NCBI RefSeq assembly: GCF_902833225.1 | Contig: NZ_CADFEI010000005.1 | Coordinates: 186,001 to 250,000, forward strand | DNA length: 64,000 nucleotides | Direction of reading: 5' to 3' | DNA from: Burkholderia sp. BCC1644 | GTDB taxonomy: Bacteria; Pseudomonadota; Gammaproteobacteria; Burkholderiales; Burkholderiaceae | Part shown: positions 17,110 to 26,994 of the stretch, in pieces | How the letters are laid out: the number at the start of each line of letters is the position of its first letter | How positions within the stretch are numbered: position 1 is the first letter of the stretch | Program-made: the position numbers and the translations under genes | The notes under the pieces: model-generated | Seen by the model: the letters and a program-made list of their open reading frames with translations, nothing else | Database searches by the model: none | What the model was told of the DNA's origin: nothing

Positions 17110-18119
17110 TTGTCGAGCGTCCCCCACAGACGCAGGCGCGACACGCCACCGTCCGGAATGATGTTCAGTCGCACGTGCGTGACAGGGCCGAGCGACGCGA
17201 TGTCGTGTTCGAAATAGTGCTGCTTGTCCATCTGCAGCTTCTGTTCGCCGAGCAGCACCGGCCAGAACATCGACTGCGTGATCAGCGAGCTGTCCGTGCC
17301 GCCCGACACGTACGCGGCCTGGATCGAGCAGCGGTCCGGGTAGTTGCCCTTGAAGAACGCTGTATCGACTTCGATCTTGCGGATCACGCCCGGCTGCGCA
17401 AGCGCGATGATCGCCCAGTCGTTGCCCGGTTCGCGGCGGCGGCGGGTTTCCCAGCCGTCGCCCATGTTCACGCCGCGGCCCGGCAGCAGCAGGTTCGATG
17501 CGACGCCGAAGTGCTGGTTGTTCGCGGCCACGACGTAACCGCCGTTTTCCATCGCCGCGAGGTCGAACTGCTCGGTCGCGCTCGCGCCGGCCCAGTCGAG
17601 CTGCGGCTGGCCATACACGCGCAGGCGTGCAATGCCGCCGTCCGGGTAGATATTCACGCGCAGGTGCGTGAACGCACGCGCATCGCTCGCTTCGACGTAG
17701 TGATGGCTGTTGCCCTGCAGCGTCGTCGACGGCACGATCTCGACCCACTCGGTCGCATGCGTCGGCGCGCCGTCGGCCACGAACGCGGCCTCGATCGACG
17801 CGGCCGGCGGGAAGTTGCCGGTGAAGTGGCTCGTGTCGATGTCGAAGCCCTTGATCACGCCCGGGCGCGCGAGCTTGACGATGCACCAGTCATAGCCCGT
17901 CGTGCGCTTGCGGCGCGTTTCCCAGCCGTCCATCCACTTGCCGTGGTCGTCGTACTTGCCGGGAATGAAGACGGCCGGCTCGGGGTTCAGCATCCGGTCC
18001 TTCGGCGCGAAGAAATCGTCGCTGGCCTCGAGCGCCTGCGCACTGAGACGCGGGTCGGCAAGATTCACGTAGCGCCGCGTGAAATCGGGTGCGTTGGGAT
18101 CGAGAAGCGGAACAGCCAT
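17106..18119 (-). CDS. alc: Allantoicase
   Basis: A 337-residue allantoicase that hydrolyses allantoate to ureidoglycolate and urea. The protein is a tandem duplication of a jelly-roll allantoicase domain: the first repeat covers about 20-170 ([31 protein letters not shown]) and the second about 190-335 ([31 protein letters not shown]), and both retain the conserved THVRLNI/THLRVNI strand. It couples to allA by a four-base overlap and follows uraD after 62 bases. With allA it releases two ureas per allantoate; no urease is in this window. Confidence 0.96.
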   Translation of the reverse strand: MAVPLLDPNAPDFTRRYVNLADPRLSAQALEASDDFFAPKDRMLNPEPAVFIPGKYDDHGKWMDGWETRRKRTTGYDWCIVKLARPGVIKGFDIDTSHFTGNFPPAASIEAAFVADGAPTHATEWVEIVPSTTLQGNSHHYVEASDARAFTHLRVNIYPDGGIARLRVYGQPQLDWAGASATEQFDLAAMENGGYVVAANNQHFGVASNLLLPGRGVNMGDGWETRRRREPGNDWAIIALAQPGVIRKIEVDTAFFKGNYPDRCSIQAAYVSGGTDSSLITQSMFWPVLLGEQKLQMDKQHYFEHDIASLGPVTHVRLNIIPDGGVSRLRLWGTLDK

Positions 18120-18181
18120 GATGTTTCCTTGTTTCAGTGAGGCGATCAGGCCGCTGCGACGCAGCAGGCCGTATCGCGGTG

Positions 18182-18703
18182 TCAGGCGTCGATCAGGTCG
18201 TCGAGGCGGAAGCGTGCGATCCGGTAGATCTGGTCGAGGCTCGCACGCAGCTCTTCGGTGCGCGAATGATTCACGCGCGACTCGAAGTTCGCGATGATGC
18301 CGTGACGGTCATAGCCGCGCACCGCGAGGATGAACGGGAAGCCGAACTTCTCGCGATACGTGCGGTTCAGCGTCAGCAGCTTGTCGAACTCTTCCTGCGT
18401 GCACTGGTCGAGGCCCGCGCCGCTCTGCTCGCGCGTCGACTCGGCCGTCAGCTCGCCGCGCACGGCAGCCTTGCCGGCCAGCTCCGGGTGAGCGTTGATC
18501 AGCGCGAGCTGGCGCACTTCGCCGCCCGCTTCCACCGCACCCGACATCGTCTTGTGCAGCGCATCGATGCTCGCGAACGGCCGCTCGCCCGCGGCGACCT
18601 CGGCCACCCACGGCGAATGTTCGAAGATCCCCGACAGCGCCGCGACAAATGCGCTCGGCGCCATCGTATTCAGTTGATTCAACGTGTAGCGCATCGCCTT
18701 CAT
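18182..18703 (-). CDS. uraD: OHCU decarboxylase
   Basis: A 173-residue 2-oxo-4-hydroxy-4-carboxy-5-ureidoimidazoline decarboxylase that produces S-allantoin, the third step from urate. It is all-helical with the family active-site motifs: NAHPELAGK (catalytic His), [12 protein letters not shown] (Glu and Gln), and [11 protein letters not shown] near the C-terminus. It overlaps puuE by four bases (ATGA at 18700-18703). Family size is matched. No peroxisomal-type targeting residues or fusion to uraH are present; in this organism uraH lies in a separate transcript. Confidence 0.95.
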   Translation of the reverse strand: MKAMRYTLNQLNTMAPSAFVAALSGIFEHSPWVAEVAAGERPFASIDALHKTMSGAVEAGGEVRQLALINAHPELAGKAAVRGELTAESTREQSGAGLDQCTQEEFDKLLTLNRTYREKFGFPFILAVRGYDRHGIIANFESRVNHSRTEELRASLDQIYRIARFRLDDLIDA

Positions 18704-19653
18704 GCTTTCCCTTCGTTTTGATGATTGGGCTGATACGGATGATGTTCACGCCAGTGACGCGCGATATCGACACGGCGCGTCACCCATACGCGATCGTGTT
18801 TCTCGATGTGATCGAGGAAACGCTGCAGCCCGCGGAACCGGCCCGGCCGGCCGAGCAACCGGCAGTGCATGCCGATCGACAGCATCTTCGGCGCTTCGTC
18901 GCCCTCCGCGTACAGCACGTCGAATGCGTCGCGCAGGTAGTCGAAGAAGTGATCGCCGGTGTTGAAGCCCTGCGGCGTCGCGAAGCGCATGTCGTTCGTG
19001 TCGAGCGTGTACGGCACGATCAGCTGCGGCGACGTCTTGCCGCCCGACACTTCGACGTCCATCCAGAACGGCAGGTCGTCGCCGTAGTTGTCGGAGTCGT
19101 ACAGGAAACCGCCGTGTTCGGCGACCAGGCGGTGCGTATTGGGACTGTCGCGGCCGGTGTACCAGCCGAGCGGACGCTCGCCCGTCACGCGCTCGATCGC
19201 TTCCATCCCGAGGCGCATGTGCTCGGCTTCGAGTTCCGGCGCCATGCTCTGGTAGTGGATCCAGCGCCAGCCGTGGCACGCGATTTCATGGCCCAGCTCG
19301 ACGAATGCGCGTGCCAGCTCCGGATGACGCTCGATCGCCATGCCGACGCCGAATACCGTCAGCGGCATCCCGCGCTTCTCGAATTCGCGCAGGATGCGCC
19401 ACACGCCGGCCCGCGAACCGTATTCGTAGATCGACTCCATGCTCATGTGGCGGTCCGGATACGCGGCCGCGCCCACGATTTCGGACAGGAACTGCTCGGA
19501 GCCCGGATCGCCGTGCAGCACGCAGTTCTCGCCACCCTCCTCGTAGTTCAGCACGAATTGCACGGCGACGCGGGCGCGCCCCGGCCAGTTCGCCTGAACG
19601 GGATGGCGGCCGTAGCCGATCAGGTCGCGAGGATAGTTGGGATCGAGTGACAT
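18700..19653 (-). CDS. puuE: Allantoinase PuuE (metal-independent type)
   Basis: A 317-residue allantoinase of the polysaccharide-deacetylase (NodB-like) fold, unrelated to the amidohydrolase AllB. It opens the allantoin ring to allantoate. Diagnostic segments are YPRDLIGYGRHPVQANWPG, QFVLNYEEGGENCVLHGD, GHEIACHGWRWIHYQ and GFLYDSDNYGDDLPFW. I take the ATG at 19653 because the next segment (YPRDLIGYG) is the normal family N-terminus; MRTHYFSPLSPHFEP would be a 15-residue extension. It follows the racemase gene after 149 bases and is coupled to uraD by overlap. Confidence 0.95.
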   Translation of the reverse strand: MSLDPNYPRDLIGYGRHPVQANWPGRARVAVQFVLNYEEGGENCVLHGDPGSEQFLSEIVGAAAYPDRHMSMESIYEYGSRAGVWRILREFEKRGMPLTVFGVGMAIERHPELARAFVELGHEIACHGWRWIHYQSMAPELEAEHMRLGMEAIERVTGERPLGWYTGRDSPNTHRLVAEHGGFLYDSDNYGDDLPFWMDVEVSGGKTSPQLIVPYTLDTNDMRFATPQGFNTGDHFFDYLRDAFDVLYAEGDEAPKMLSIGMHCRLLGRPGRFRGLQRFLDHIEKHDRVWVTRRVDIARHWREHHPYQPNHQNEGKA

Positions 19654-19802
19654 GGGTTCGAAGTGCGGCGAAAGCGGGCTGAAATAATGGGTTCGCATCG
19701 ACTGCGCGGTGCCCGGAGGCCGGCCGCGCAAGCCGATGCGATGACGGCCCAGTGTAGCGAAAACGTTCATACGCGCCCATACAGCGACGCAGATAGTGCG
19801 TG

Positions 19803-20594
19803 TCAGACGGTGTGTATGTGCGGTTGCGGCAAATTCGGGACCGGTTCCTCCGCATCCCCGCCCGGCGGGCTGAAGCGGGCGAATGCGCCGTCGTAGCGCT
19901 TCGGCAGCGGCCGGGCGAAATCGCCGCGTTTCGCGGTCGCGAGGCGCAGCGCGACGAGCGCCTCGGCCCATTTGACGGCCGCCGTGACGCCCTCGACCAC
20001 CGGCGCGCCGATCTGCTGCTCGATCTCGTGCGCGAATTCGGCCATCCCCGCGCAACCGAGCACGATCGCGTCGGCGCCGTCCTCGTCGAGCGCGCGCCGG
20101 CACTCGTCGACGATGATCCGGCGCGCGGCCGAGCCCGGCCGGTCGAGTTCGAGCACCGCGACGTCGGTCGCGCGCACGTTGCGGCAGAAGCGCTTCATTC
20201 CGTAGCGCTCCGCGAGGTGCCACGCCATTCCGCAGGTGCGCGCGAGCGTCGTGACGACCGAGAAGCCCGGCGCGAGCACGCTCGCCGCATGCATCGCGGC
20301 CTCGGCGATGCCGATCACCGGCCCGCGCGCGAGTTCGCGCGCCGCGTACAGGCCCGGGTCGCCGAAGCACGCGATCACGTACGCGTCGCAGCCGTCGCGC
20401 TCGCCCTGCGCGATCTCGGCGAGCAGCCCCGGCGTCGCGAGCGCCTCGTCGTAATACCCTTCGATCGACGGCGGCCCCATCGGCGGGCTCACCGCCACGA
20501 TCTCCGTGCCGGCGGCCGCGACCTCGCGCGCGCAGCGACCCATCGCGTCGGTCATCCGCTGCGTCGTATTCGGATTGATCAGTCGGATCTTCAT
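19803..20594 (-). CDS. Allantoin/hydantoin racemase (Asp/Glu racemase superfamily)
   Basis: A 263-residue member of the Asp/Glu/hydantoin racemase family. The N-terminal MKIRLINPNTTQRMTDAM and the two catalytic cysteines in the ACFGDPGL and LGCAGMAE motifs are characteristic of cofactor-independent racemases. In this operon the likely role is interconversion of R- and S-allantoin, so that both stereoisomers can be used by the stereoselective PuuE; HpxA-type enzymes in other bacteria do this. A general hydantoin racemase cannot be excluded. It begins 10 bases after the permease stop, so the two are certainly co-transcribed. The C-terminus beyond about 225 is variable. Confidence 0.88.
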   Translation of the reverse strand: MKIRLINPNTTQRMTDAMGRCAREVAAAGTEIVAVSPPMGPPSIEGYYDEALATPGLLAEIAQGERDGCDAYVIACFGDPGLYAARELARGPVIGIAEAAMHAASVLAPGFSVVTTLARTCGMAWHLAERYGMKRFCRNVRATDVAVLELDRPGSAARRIIVDECRRALDEDGADAIVLGCAGMAEFAHEIEQQIGAPVVEGVTAAVKWAEALVALRLATAKRGDFARPLPKRYDGAFARFSPPGGDAEEPVPNLPQPHIHTV

Positions 20595-20604
20595 CGCATG
20601 CTCC

Positions 20605-22089
20605 TCACGCCTTCGCGCTGACGAGCAGCCGGTAGAACACGAAGCCGAGCCCCGCGCCGATGAACCACGAGAAGTTCGCGACGCCCTGCCAGCCCGGCAT
20701 CATCACGCAGACGATCGCGATCACCGCGGCCGGCAGCAGCGCGGCGACCGCACGGCGGTTCACGCCGCCCGTGTACCAGTACGTGCCGCTTTCCGACATC
20801 GTGTACAGGTCGTCGCGTACGAGCCGGCCGCGCTTGACGAGATAGAAGTCGGCGATCAGCACGCCGTACAACGGGCCGATGAACGCGCCGAGCACGTCGA
20901 GCGTGTAGTGGATCACGGCCGGGTTGTTGAACAGGTTCCACGGCGTGATGAAGATCGACGCGACGGCCGCGAGCATGCCGCCCGCGCGCCAGCTGATCAG
21001 CTTCGGTGCAACGTTCGAGAAGTCGAATGCGGGAGACACGAAGTTCGCGACGATGTTGATACCGATCGTCGCGATCGTGAACGTCAGCGCGCCGAGGATC
21101 ACCGCGGTCGGGTGATCGATGCGGCCGACCGTCTCGACCGGATCGGTGATGAGTTCGCCGAACACCGGCAGCGTTGCAGCCGTCGTGATCACCGTGACGA
21201 GCGAGAACGCGAGGAAGTTGACGGGCAGCCCCCAGAAATTGCCGCGCTTCACTTCGCCGAACGAGCGGCAGTAGCGCGAGAAGTCGCCGAAGTTCAGCAT
21301 CGGCCCGGAGAAGTACGACACGACCAGCGACACGGCCGTGATCATCACCGGGATCACTTCCGCGCCGTGATACTTGACGCCACCGAGGTTGATGCCGATG
21401 TTGCGCCAGCCCGCACGCCACACCATGTAGCCGGCGAGGATGAACATCACGACGTAGACGGCCGGGCCCGCGAAGTCGATGAACTTCTTGATCGTCTCCA
21501 TCCCGTTCCAGAACACGAACGCCTGCAGCACCCACAGCAGCATGAAGCCGGCCCAGCCGACCGCCGACAGCCCGAGGAAACCGTAGCGATGGACGTCCGC
21601 GTACGGCAGCCATTGCGGGAAGAACTTCAGCACGACGATCACGAGCGCGCTCGATGCGAGATAGGTCTGGATGCCGTACCACGCGATCGCGATCAGCCCG
21701 CGGATCACGGCCGGTACGTTCGCGCCGAGCACGCCGAACGTCGCGCGGCACGCGACCGGATACGGCACGCCGATCTGCTGGCTCGGGCGTGCGATCAGGT
21801 TGCACAGCACGTTCACGAGGCCGATGCCGACGATCAGCGCGATCAGCACCTGCCAGCTCGTCAGCCCGAGCGCGAACAGGCTGCCCGCGAACACGTAGCC
21901 GCCCACACTGTGTACGTCCGACATCCAGAACGCGAAGATGTTGTACGAACCCCATGTCTGATTCTTCAGGGGTGCCAAATCTTCGTTGTACAGACGTTCG
22001 CTGTACCCATTCGGCAGCGTCGGGTCGCCGCCCTCGCCGCCTTCTTCCGCCGGATAGGCGCTCTCGTGCGCCACACTGAACTGAGCCAT
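20605..22089 (-). CDS. NCS1-family nucleobase/allantoin cation symporter
   Basis: A 494-residue NCS1 (PucI/HyuP-like) transporter with about twelve membrane spans. The cytoplasmic N-terminus (YSERLYNEDLAPLKNQTWGSYNIFAFWMSDVHSVGGY) is highly characteristic of allantoin, hydantoin and nucleobase permeases. I choose the ATG at 22089, which follows AAGGAGA; the frame runs open upstream into non-homologous sequence. As first structural gene of the ureide operon it is best read as an allantoin importer, with uracil or other ureides as alternatives. Confidence 0.93.
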   Translation of the reverse strand: MAQFSVAHESAYPAEEGGEGGDPTLPNGYSERLYNEDLAPLKNQTWGSYNIFAFWMSDVHSVGGYVFAGSLFALGLTSWQVLIALIVGIGLVNVLCNLIARPSQQIGVPYPVACRATFGVLGANVPAVIRGLIAIAWYGIQTYLASSALVIVVLKFFPQWLPYADVHRYGFLGLSAVGWAGFMLLWVLQAFVFWNGMETIKKFIDFAGPAVYVVMFILAGYMVWRAGWRNIGINLGGVKYHGAEVIPVMITAVSLVVSYFSGPMLNFGDFSRYCRSFGEVKRGNFWGLPVNFLAFSLVTVITTAATLPVFGELITDPVETVGRIDHPTAVILGALTFTIATIGINIVANFVSPAFDFSNVAPKLISWRAGGMLAAVASIFITPWNLFNNPAVIHYTLDVLGAFIGPLYGVLIADFYLVKRGRLVRDDLYTMSESGTYWYTGGVNRRAVAALLPAAVIAIVCVMMPGWQGVANFSWFIGAGLGFVFYRLLVSAKA

Positions 22090-22138
22090 GACTTCTCCTT
22101 GACGCGGCCGGGCGGCCGCTCCACCGTCATCGATATCG

Positions 22139-22191
22139 CTCCGGATCGTCGCCCGGAGTCGGACCCGCCGCCCGCGGCAAACACCGCGGGC
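22139..22191 (-). other. Tandem GC-rich stem-loops between the GntR gene and the permease gene
   Basis: Two hairpins lie in the 149-base gap: GCCCGCGG (22170-22177) with 22184-22191 across a 6-base loop, and CTCCGG (22139-22144) with 22153-22158. Neither has a T-run. They could attenuate read-through from the GntR gene or set the 5' end of a processed mRNA. Confidence 0.4.
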
Positions 22192-22238
22192 CTGCATTTC
22201 GCTCGTTCTGTGGCGCGCGGCCGGGTTCGCGTCGCCGC

Positions 22239-22943
22239 TCAGGCGCCGCCGAACACTTCGCGCAAATCGACCTGCCCTTGCGCGGGCCGGTCCAGCATCT
22301 TCAGTTCGACATGCTGCAGGTGGCGCGCCATCAGCGTCGCCGCCTGCTTGGGATCGCCCGCCTCCAGCGCGGCGAGAATCTCGTCGTGGTCGTCGCACGA
22401 GCACGGGCTGCGCCCGTGCGATTCGTACAGCGCCGACATCAGCGTCGAGCGTGCGACGAGCCCTTCGAGGCACTCGCTGAGCGTCGCATTGCCCATCAGC
22501 GTGGCGAGCGTCGTGTGAAATTCGCCCGACAGCCGGATCCACGCCGCGAAGTCGTGCCGCTCGAACGCCCTGCGTTCCTTGTCGATCAACGCAGCAACGC
22601 CTTTCAGCCGCTTCGCGCCGGGCCCGGTTGCAAGCCGCTCGACCACCGCAAGCTCGATGATCCGGCGCATCTCGAACACCTCGTGCACGTCCTGCAGCGT
22701 CGGACTCGCGACGAACGCGCCGCGGTTCGGCTCGAGCTCGACCAGCTTGTCGGTCGCGAGCTGCGCGAGCGCCTGGCGGATCGTCCCGCGCTTCACGCCG
22801 AACACCTCGCAGAGCTGCGCCTCCGTCAGCTTCGCGCCGGGCGCGAGCCGATGCTCGAGGATCGCGGTGCGGATCCGCTCGGCGATCGCTTCGGGGCCGG
22901 CTGCGCCGGACGGCTGGAAATCGGGCTCGTTCATGATCTGCAT
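22239..22943 (-). CDS. GntR-family (FCD) transcriptional regulator of the ureide operon
   Basis: A 234-residue FadR-type GntR regulator. The N-terminal winged helix (about 15-80) contains TEAQLCEVFGVKRGTIRQALAQLA; the C-terminal all-helical FCD effector domain (about 90-220) holds the usual metal/ligand His and Asp residues (EVFEMRRIIELAVVERL, SGEFHTTLATLMGN). It is the first gene ahead of the permease on the same strand, and probably senses a purine or ureide. The promoter 16 bases upstream implies a very short leader if the ATG at 22943 is used; the ATG at 22934 is equally possible. Confidence 0.9.
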   Translation of the reverse strand: MQIMNEPDFQPSGAAGPEAIAERIRTAILEHRLAPGAKLTEAQLCEVFGVKRGTIRQALAQLATDKLVELEPNRGAFVASPTLQDVHEVFEMRRIIELAVVERLATGPGAKRLKGVAALIDKERRAFERHDFAAWIRLSGEFHTTLATLMGNATLSECLEGLVARSTLMSALYESHGRSPCSCDDHDEILAALEAGDPKQAATLMARHLQHVELKMLDRPAQGQVDLREVFGGA

Positions 22944-23250
22944 CGTGTGATGATCCTCATGCTAGGGCGGACATAAAGATTGTCAACAATTCTTTTCCGG
23001 GAATGCGCACAATTGGCGTGCATCGATGTGACCCTGCCCGGTGCAGGATGCGCTCATTCCATGCACGGCAAGCGTTACAGGCAAGACAGAAGCCCTTCTC
23101 GTCGTATACCCACACGGTCATTTTGTTGACAAAAATGGTGCACAACCTGGCAACGACCGGATTCAAGTCGACGAAAATTTTCGACCGTTAGTTGCGCGCT
23201 TACATAAAGAAAAAGGCGGGAAACCCGCCTTTCGGTCGATCGCGCCGGCA
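22944..23250. promoter_or_regulatory. GntR gene upstream region with promoter and two operator-like palindromes
   Basis: On the minus strand TTGACA (22981-22986) and TAGCAT (22959-22964) form a sigma-70 promoter with a 16-base spacer. The palindrome ATTGT-TG-ACAAT (22979-22990) lies over the -35. A second site with the same core, TTTTGT-TG-ACAAAA, lies at 23121-23134. Both contain TTGTTGACAA, which suits a dimeric GntR protein, so autorepression with possible looping is likely. A perfect palindrome CGAAAATTTTCG is at about 23174-23185. No gene is supported between 22944 and 23250. Confidence 0.6.
23212..23232 (-). terminator. Intrinsic terminator of ldcA
   Basis: AAAGGCGGG (23212-23220) pairs with CCCGCCTTT (23224-23232) across a three-base loop. 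On the minus strand the stem runs into a T-rich tract. It ends the DUF1992-tadA-ldcA transcript. Confidence 0.82.
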
Positions 23251-24189
23251 TCAGCCGAGATGCGGATAGTCCGACAGCGTCAGCCGGAAGCCGTGTGCAT
23301 TCGCGACCAGTTGCGCCTGCGCGCCGAACGGCAGTGTCAGCAGGTCCGGCACGTGGCCGAACTGGAGCCCCGTGACGACCGGAATCCCGATCACCGCGCG
23401 CACCTGGTCGATCATCGCCTGCATGTCGTAGCCGTTGTCGTACTCGAACGGCCGCGCGCCGGTGAACTGGCCGAGCACGAGCGCCTGCTGGCGCGCGAGC
23501 AGCCCCGACAGGTGCAGCTGATAGATCATCCGCTCGATCCGGAACGGCTGCTCGTTGACGTCCTCGATGAACAGGATGCCGCCTTCGATGTCGGGCATGT
23601 ACGGCGTGCCGATCAGCGACGTCAGGATCGCGAGGTTGCCGCCCCACAACGTACCCGTCACGTTGACGGCCTGCACCTGCGGCGCCTCGGTGACGATCGT
23701 CGTGCTCGGCTGCGTCAGCGTCTGCCAGAAGTGCTGCATCGTGAAGTCGCTCGGCGTTTCCGCGCCGAAGTCGGCGGACAGCATCGGGCCGCCGAACGTC
23801 TTGATGCGCGCCTTCGCGTAGAGCGCGAGCTGGATCGCGGTGAAGTCGCTGTGGCCGACGAGCGCGACCGGTTGATCGCGCAGCCGACGCTCGAGCCCGC
23901 GGTAGTCGAGCCCGTGCAGGATCCGCGCGGCGCCGTAGCCGCCACGCACCGCGAGTGCGATGTCCGGCAGCGGCCGCTCGGGATCGGCAAGGCGGTTCAG
24001 GTCGCCTGCCCGCTCGCCGTCGGTGCCGCCGAACCGCTGGAAGCGTCGCTGCGTCGCCTCGATGTTCTCGATGCGCTGCTGTGCGGTGCTGAGGCGCTCG
24101 AGCGCGCGGTTGATCGCGTCGGGGTCGTGCGGATAACCGGACGGCGCCAGCAGGCGGATGGTGTAGGACGCGGCGGGCTGGAAGGACAT
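23251..24189 (-). CDS. ldcA: LD-carboxypeptidase (muramoyltetrapeptide carboxypeptidase)
   Basis: A 312-residue S66-family serine peptidase that removes the terminal D-Ala from cytoplasmic murein tetrapeptides during peptidoglycan recycling. The nucleophile is Ser114 in VGHSDFTAIQ, near the variant of the usual GYSD motif; the DIALAVRGGYGAARIL segment (about 76-90) and the C-terminal EFDNG-like/GHVPDLLTLPFGA region (catalytic His) are conserved. No signal peptide is present, as expected for a cytosolic enzyme. It lies 81 bases after tadA and is probably the third gene of that operon. Confidence 0.93.
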   Translation of the reverse strand: MSFQPAASYTIRLLAPSGYPHDPDAINRALERLSTAQQRIENIEATQRRFQRFGGTDGERAGDLNRLADPERPLPDIALAVRGGYGAARILHGLDYRGLERRLRDQPVALVGHSDFTAIQLALYAKARIKTFGGPMLSADFGAETPSDFTMQHFWQTLTQPSTTIVTEAPQVQAVNVTGTLWGGNLAILTSLIGTPYMPDIEGGILFIEDVNEQPFRIERMIYQLHLSGLLARQQALVLGQFTGARPFEYDNGYDMQAMIDQVRAVIGIPVVTGLQFGHVPDLLTLPFGAQAQLVANAHGFRLTLSDYPHLG

Positions 24190-24270
24190 GGCGAAAGGTG
24201 TCGGGTCGTCAAACCTGCTTAGAGGGTCCGAACCGTCTCCGGTTCACGGCGTCGTGCGCGGCGAGCGCGC

Positions 24271-25265
<995 letters not shown>

Positions 25266-25294
25266 CAGTCAATCGGAACAATGCGGCAGGCCGA

Positions 25295-25323
25295 ATTCTA
25301 GCAGGGTGACGCGGCTATGACAG
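25295..25323 (-). promoter_or_regulatory. Sigma-70 promoter of the DUF1992-tadA-ldcA operon
   Basis: On the minus strand CTGTCA (25318-25323) and TAGAAT (25295-25300) are separated by 17 bases, about 30 bases ahead of the DUF1992 start. Confidence 0.6.
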
Positions 25324-25398
25324 GCCCTTCGAATATATGCTCGATATTGCGTTTTTTAGGGGCCGAATCGCTGCGCATGCACGCCGATCACCGTCAAA

Positions 25399-25433
25399 CG
25401 CCGCTCTGCTGCGCCGCAGCGGGCTGAGCGGCG
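25399..25433. other. Nested stem-loop between DUF1992 operon and MFS gene
   Basis: CGCCGCTC (25399-25406) pairs with 25426-25433, with an inner GCTGC-GCC-GCAGC hairpin. It lies downstream of the MFS stop on the minus strand but has no T-run. Nothing else is recognisable in 25324-25544. Confidence 0.3.
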
Positions 25434-25544
25434 TCCGGACCGCATCAGACGCACACGGTGTCGGGCCCTGTTTTTATTCGTGATGACGCGAGCCGAACCG
25501 CGCCGATCCGGCGAAATGGCCGCCGCCCGGCTGCCGTTGCCGCG

Positions 25545-26762
25545 TCACGCGGCCACCGTTTCCGGGTGCGGTTTCGGGAACGGGCGGAACATCATCGCGA
25601 TCAGGAACGCGCCGATGCCGATCGCGAACGAACCGAGGTACAACCAGCCGTAGCTGCCGAACGTGTCGACGATCAGGCCGCCGGCGACCGGGCCCGCGGC
25701 CATTCCGAGGCTGCCGGCCATCGCGCAGCCGCCGATCACGGTGCCCATCATCCGCAGCGGGAAATTCTCGCGCGCGAGCACCGAATACAGCGGCATCACG
25801 CCCGCATAGATGAAGCCGAACAGCGTCGCGACCGCGTAGAACCCGTCGAGCGAGCGCACGAAGTAGTAGCCGAGCGCGCCGAGCGCCTGCGCGAGCAGCC
25901 CGGCCACCAGCATGCGCTTCGCGCCGAGGCGGTCGCCGAGAATCCCGAACGCGATCCGGCCGCCCATGCCGGCGAGCCCTTCGACGCTGTAGATCGACAC
26001 CGCGACGATCAGCGGGATGCCGCACGTGACCGCGTAGCTGACCGTATGGAAGATCGGGCCCGAGTGCGTCGCGCAGCAGAAGAAATTGGTCAGCAGCAGG
26101 ATCATGAACTGCGGCGAGCGCAGCGCAGCCGCGACCGACATCGCCACGGGCGCGCCGGCAGCCGAAGGCGCGGCCGGCGCGGGGGCATGGTCGAGCGCGG
26201 GCGCCCGCCGCACCAGCAGCGACACGGGAATCATCACGACGGCGGCCAGCGCGGCAATCAGCAGCATCGACGTGCGCCAGTCGCGCACCGACACGAGCCA
26301 CGCGGCGAGCGGCGCCATCGTCATCGGCGCCATCCCCATGCCGGCCGACACGAGCGACACCGCCAGGCTGCGATGCGTATCGAACCAGCCCGTCACGCAC
26401 GCCATCATCGGCGCGAATATCGCCGCCGTCGCGCTGCCGACGGCGAGGCCGAAGGTCAGCTGGAACACGAGCAGCGACGGCGCGCGGCTCGCCAGCGCCA
26501 GGCTCGCCGACAGCAGCACCGCGCCGGCGATGACGACCGGCCGCGTGCCGATCCGGTCCGACAGGCTGCCCCACGCCATGCTCGCGAAGGCCATCGCGAT
26601 GAAGCCGAGCGTCATCGCCGTGGAAATGCCGGTCATCGACCAGCCCGTATCGCGCGCAATCGCGCGCAGGAACACCGGCAGCGAAAACATCGCACCGATC
26701 GCGACGCAGCCCATCAGGCCGCCCGCGGCGACGATCACCCAGCGGTATCGGGAATCCGTCAT
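25545..26762 (-). CDS. MFS transporter (oxalate/formate antiporter or monocarboxylate-like)
   Basis: A 405-residue major facilitator with twelve predicted spans. The loop 2-3 motif appears as WGSLSDRIGTRPVVIAGA (about 65-82), and the central loop is at 195-215. The N-terminal YRWVIVAAGGLMGCVAIGAMFSLPVFL and the GWFDTHRSLAVSLVSAGMGM segment place it with the oxalate/formate and monocarboxylate group, whose substrates are small organic acids or organic anions. It diverges from the GntR/flavoprotein operon across 289 bases and may import that operon's substrate; this is inference from position. Confidence 0.9.
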   Translation of the reverse strand: MTDSRYRWVIVAAGGLMGCVAIGAMFSLPVFLRAIARDTGWSMTGISTAMTLGFIAMAFASMAWGSLSDRIGTRPVVIAGAVLLSASLALASRAPSLLVFQLTFGLAVGSATAAIFAPMMACVTGWFDTHRSLAVSLVSAGMGMAPMTMAPLAAWLVSVRDWRTSMLLIAALAAVVMIPVSLLVRRAPALDHAPAPAAPSAAGAPVAMSVAAALRSPQFMILLLTNFFCCATHSGPIFHTVSYAVTCGIPLIVAVSIYSVEGLAGMGGRIAFGILGDRLGAKRMLVAGLLAQALGALGYYFVRSLDGFYAVATLFGFIYAGVMPLYSVLARENFPLRMMGTVIGGCAMAGSLGMAAGPVAGGLIVDTFGSYGWLYLGSFAIGIGAFLIAMMFRPFPKPHPETVAA

Positions 26763-26994
26763 CTGGCGTCTCCATGTTCGTTTCGACCGTCCTCGGAAAC
26801 CGGGCGCGGGCCGCGTGCACGGCGCAATGCCCGGTCGACATGGATACGACGGGCGAATCCTCGGGAAATCGACATGCGCGGCCCACGGGCCGGGGATTTT
26901 TCATTGTCGGTCAATTCGCGCGGCCGGCAAGGGGCAGATCACGCGTTCGCCCCGCTTTTCCGGAATCGGAAATTCGATATCGGAAATGGTTGGT

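Noticed and set aside
22957..23166. 69-codon minus-strand frame upstream of the GntR gene
   Set aside because: It overlaps the promoter and operators, has no Shine-Dalgarno and no recognisable domain, with unusual Cys content.
25399..25433. Terminator for the MFS gene
   Set aside because: The nested hairpin lacks a T-run on either strand, so I list it only as a stem-loop.
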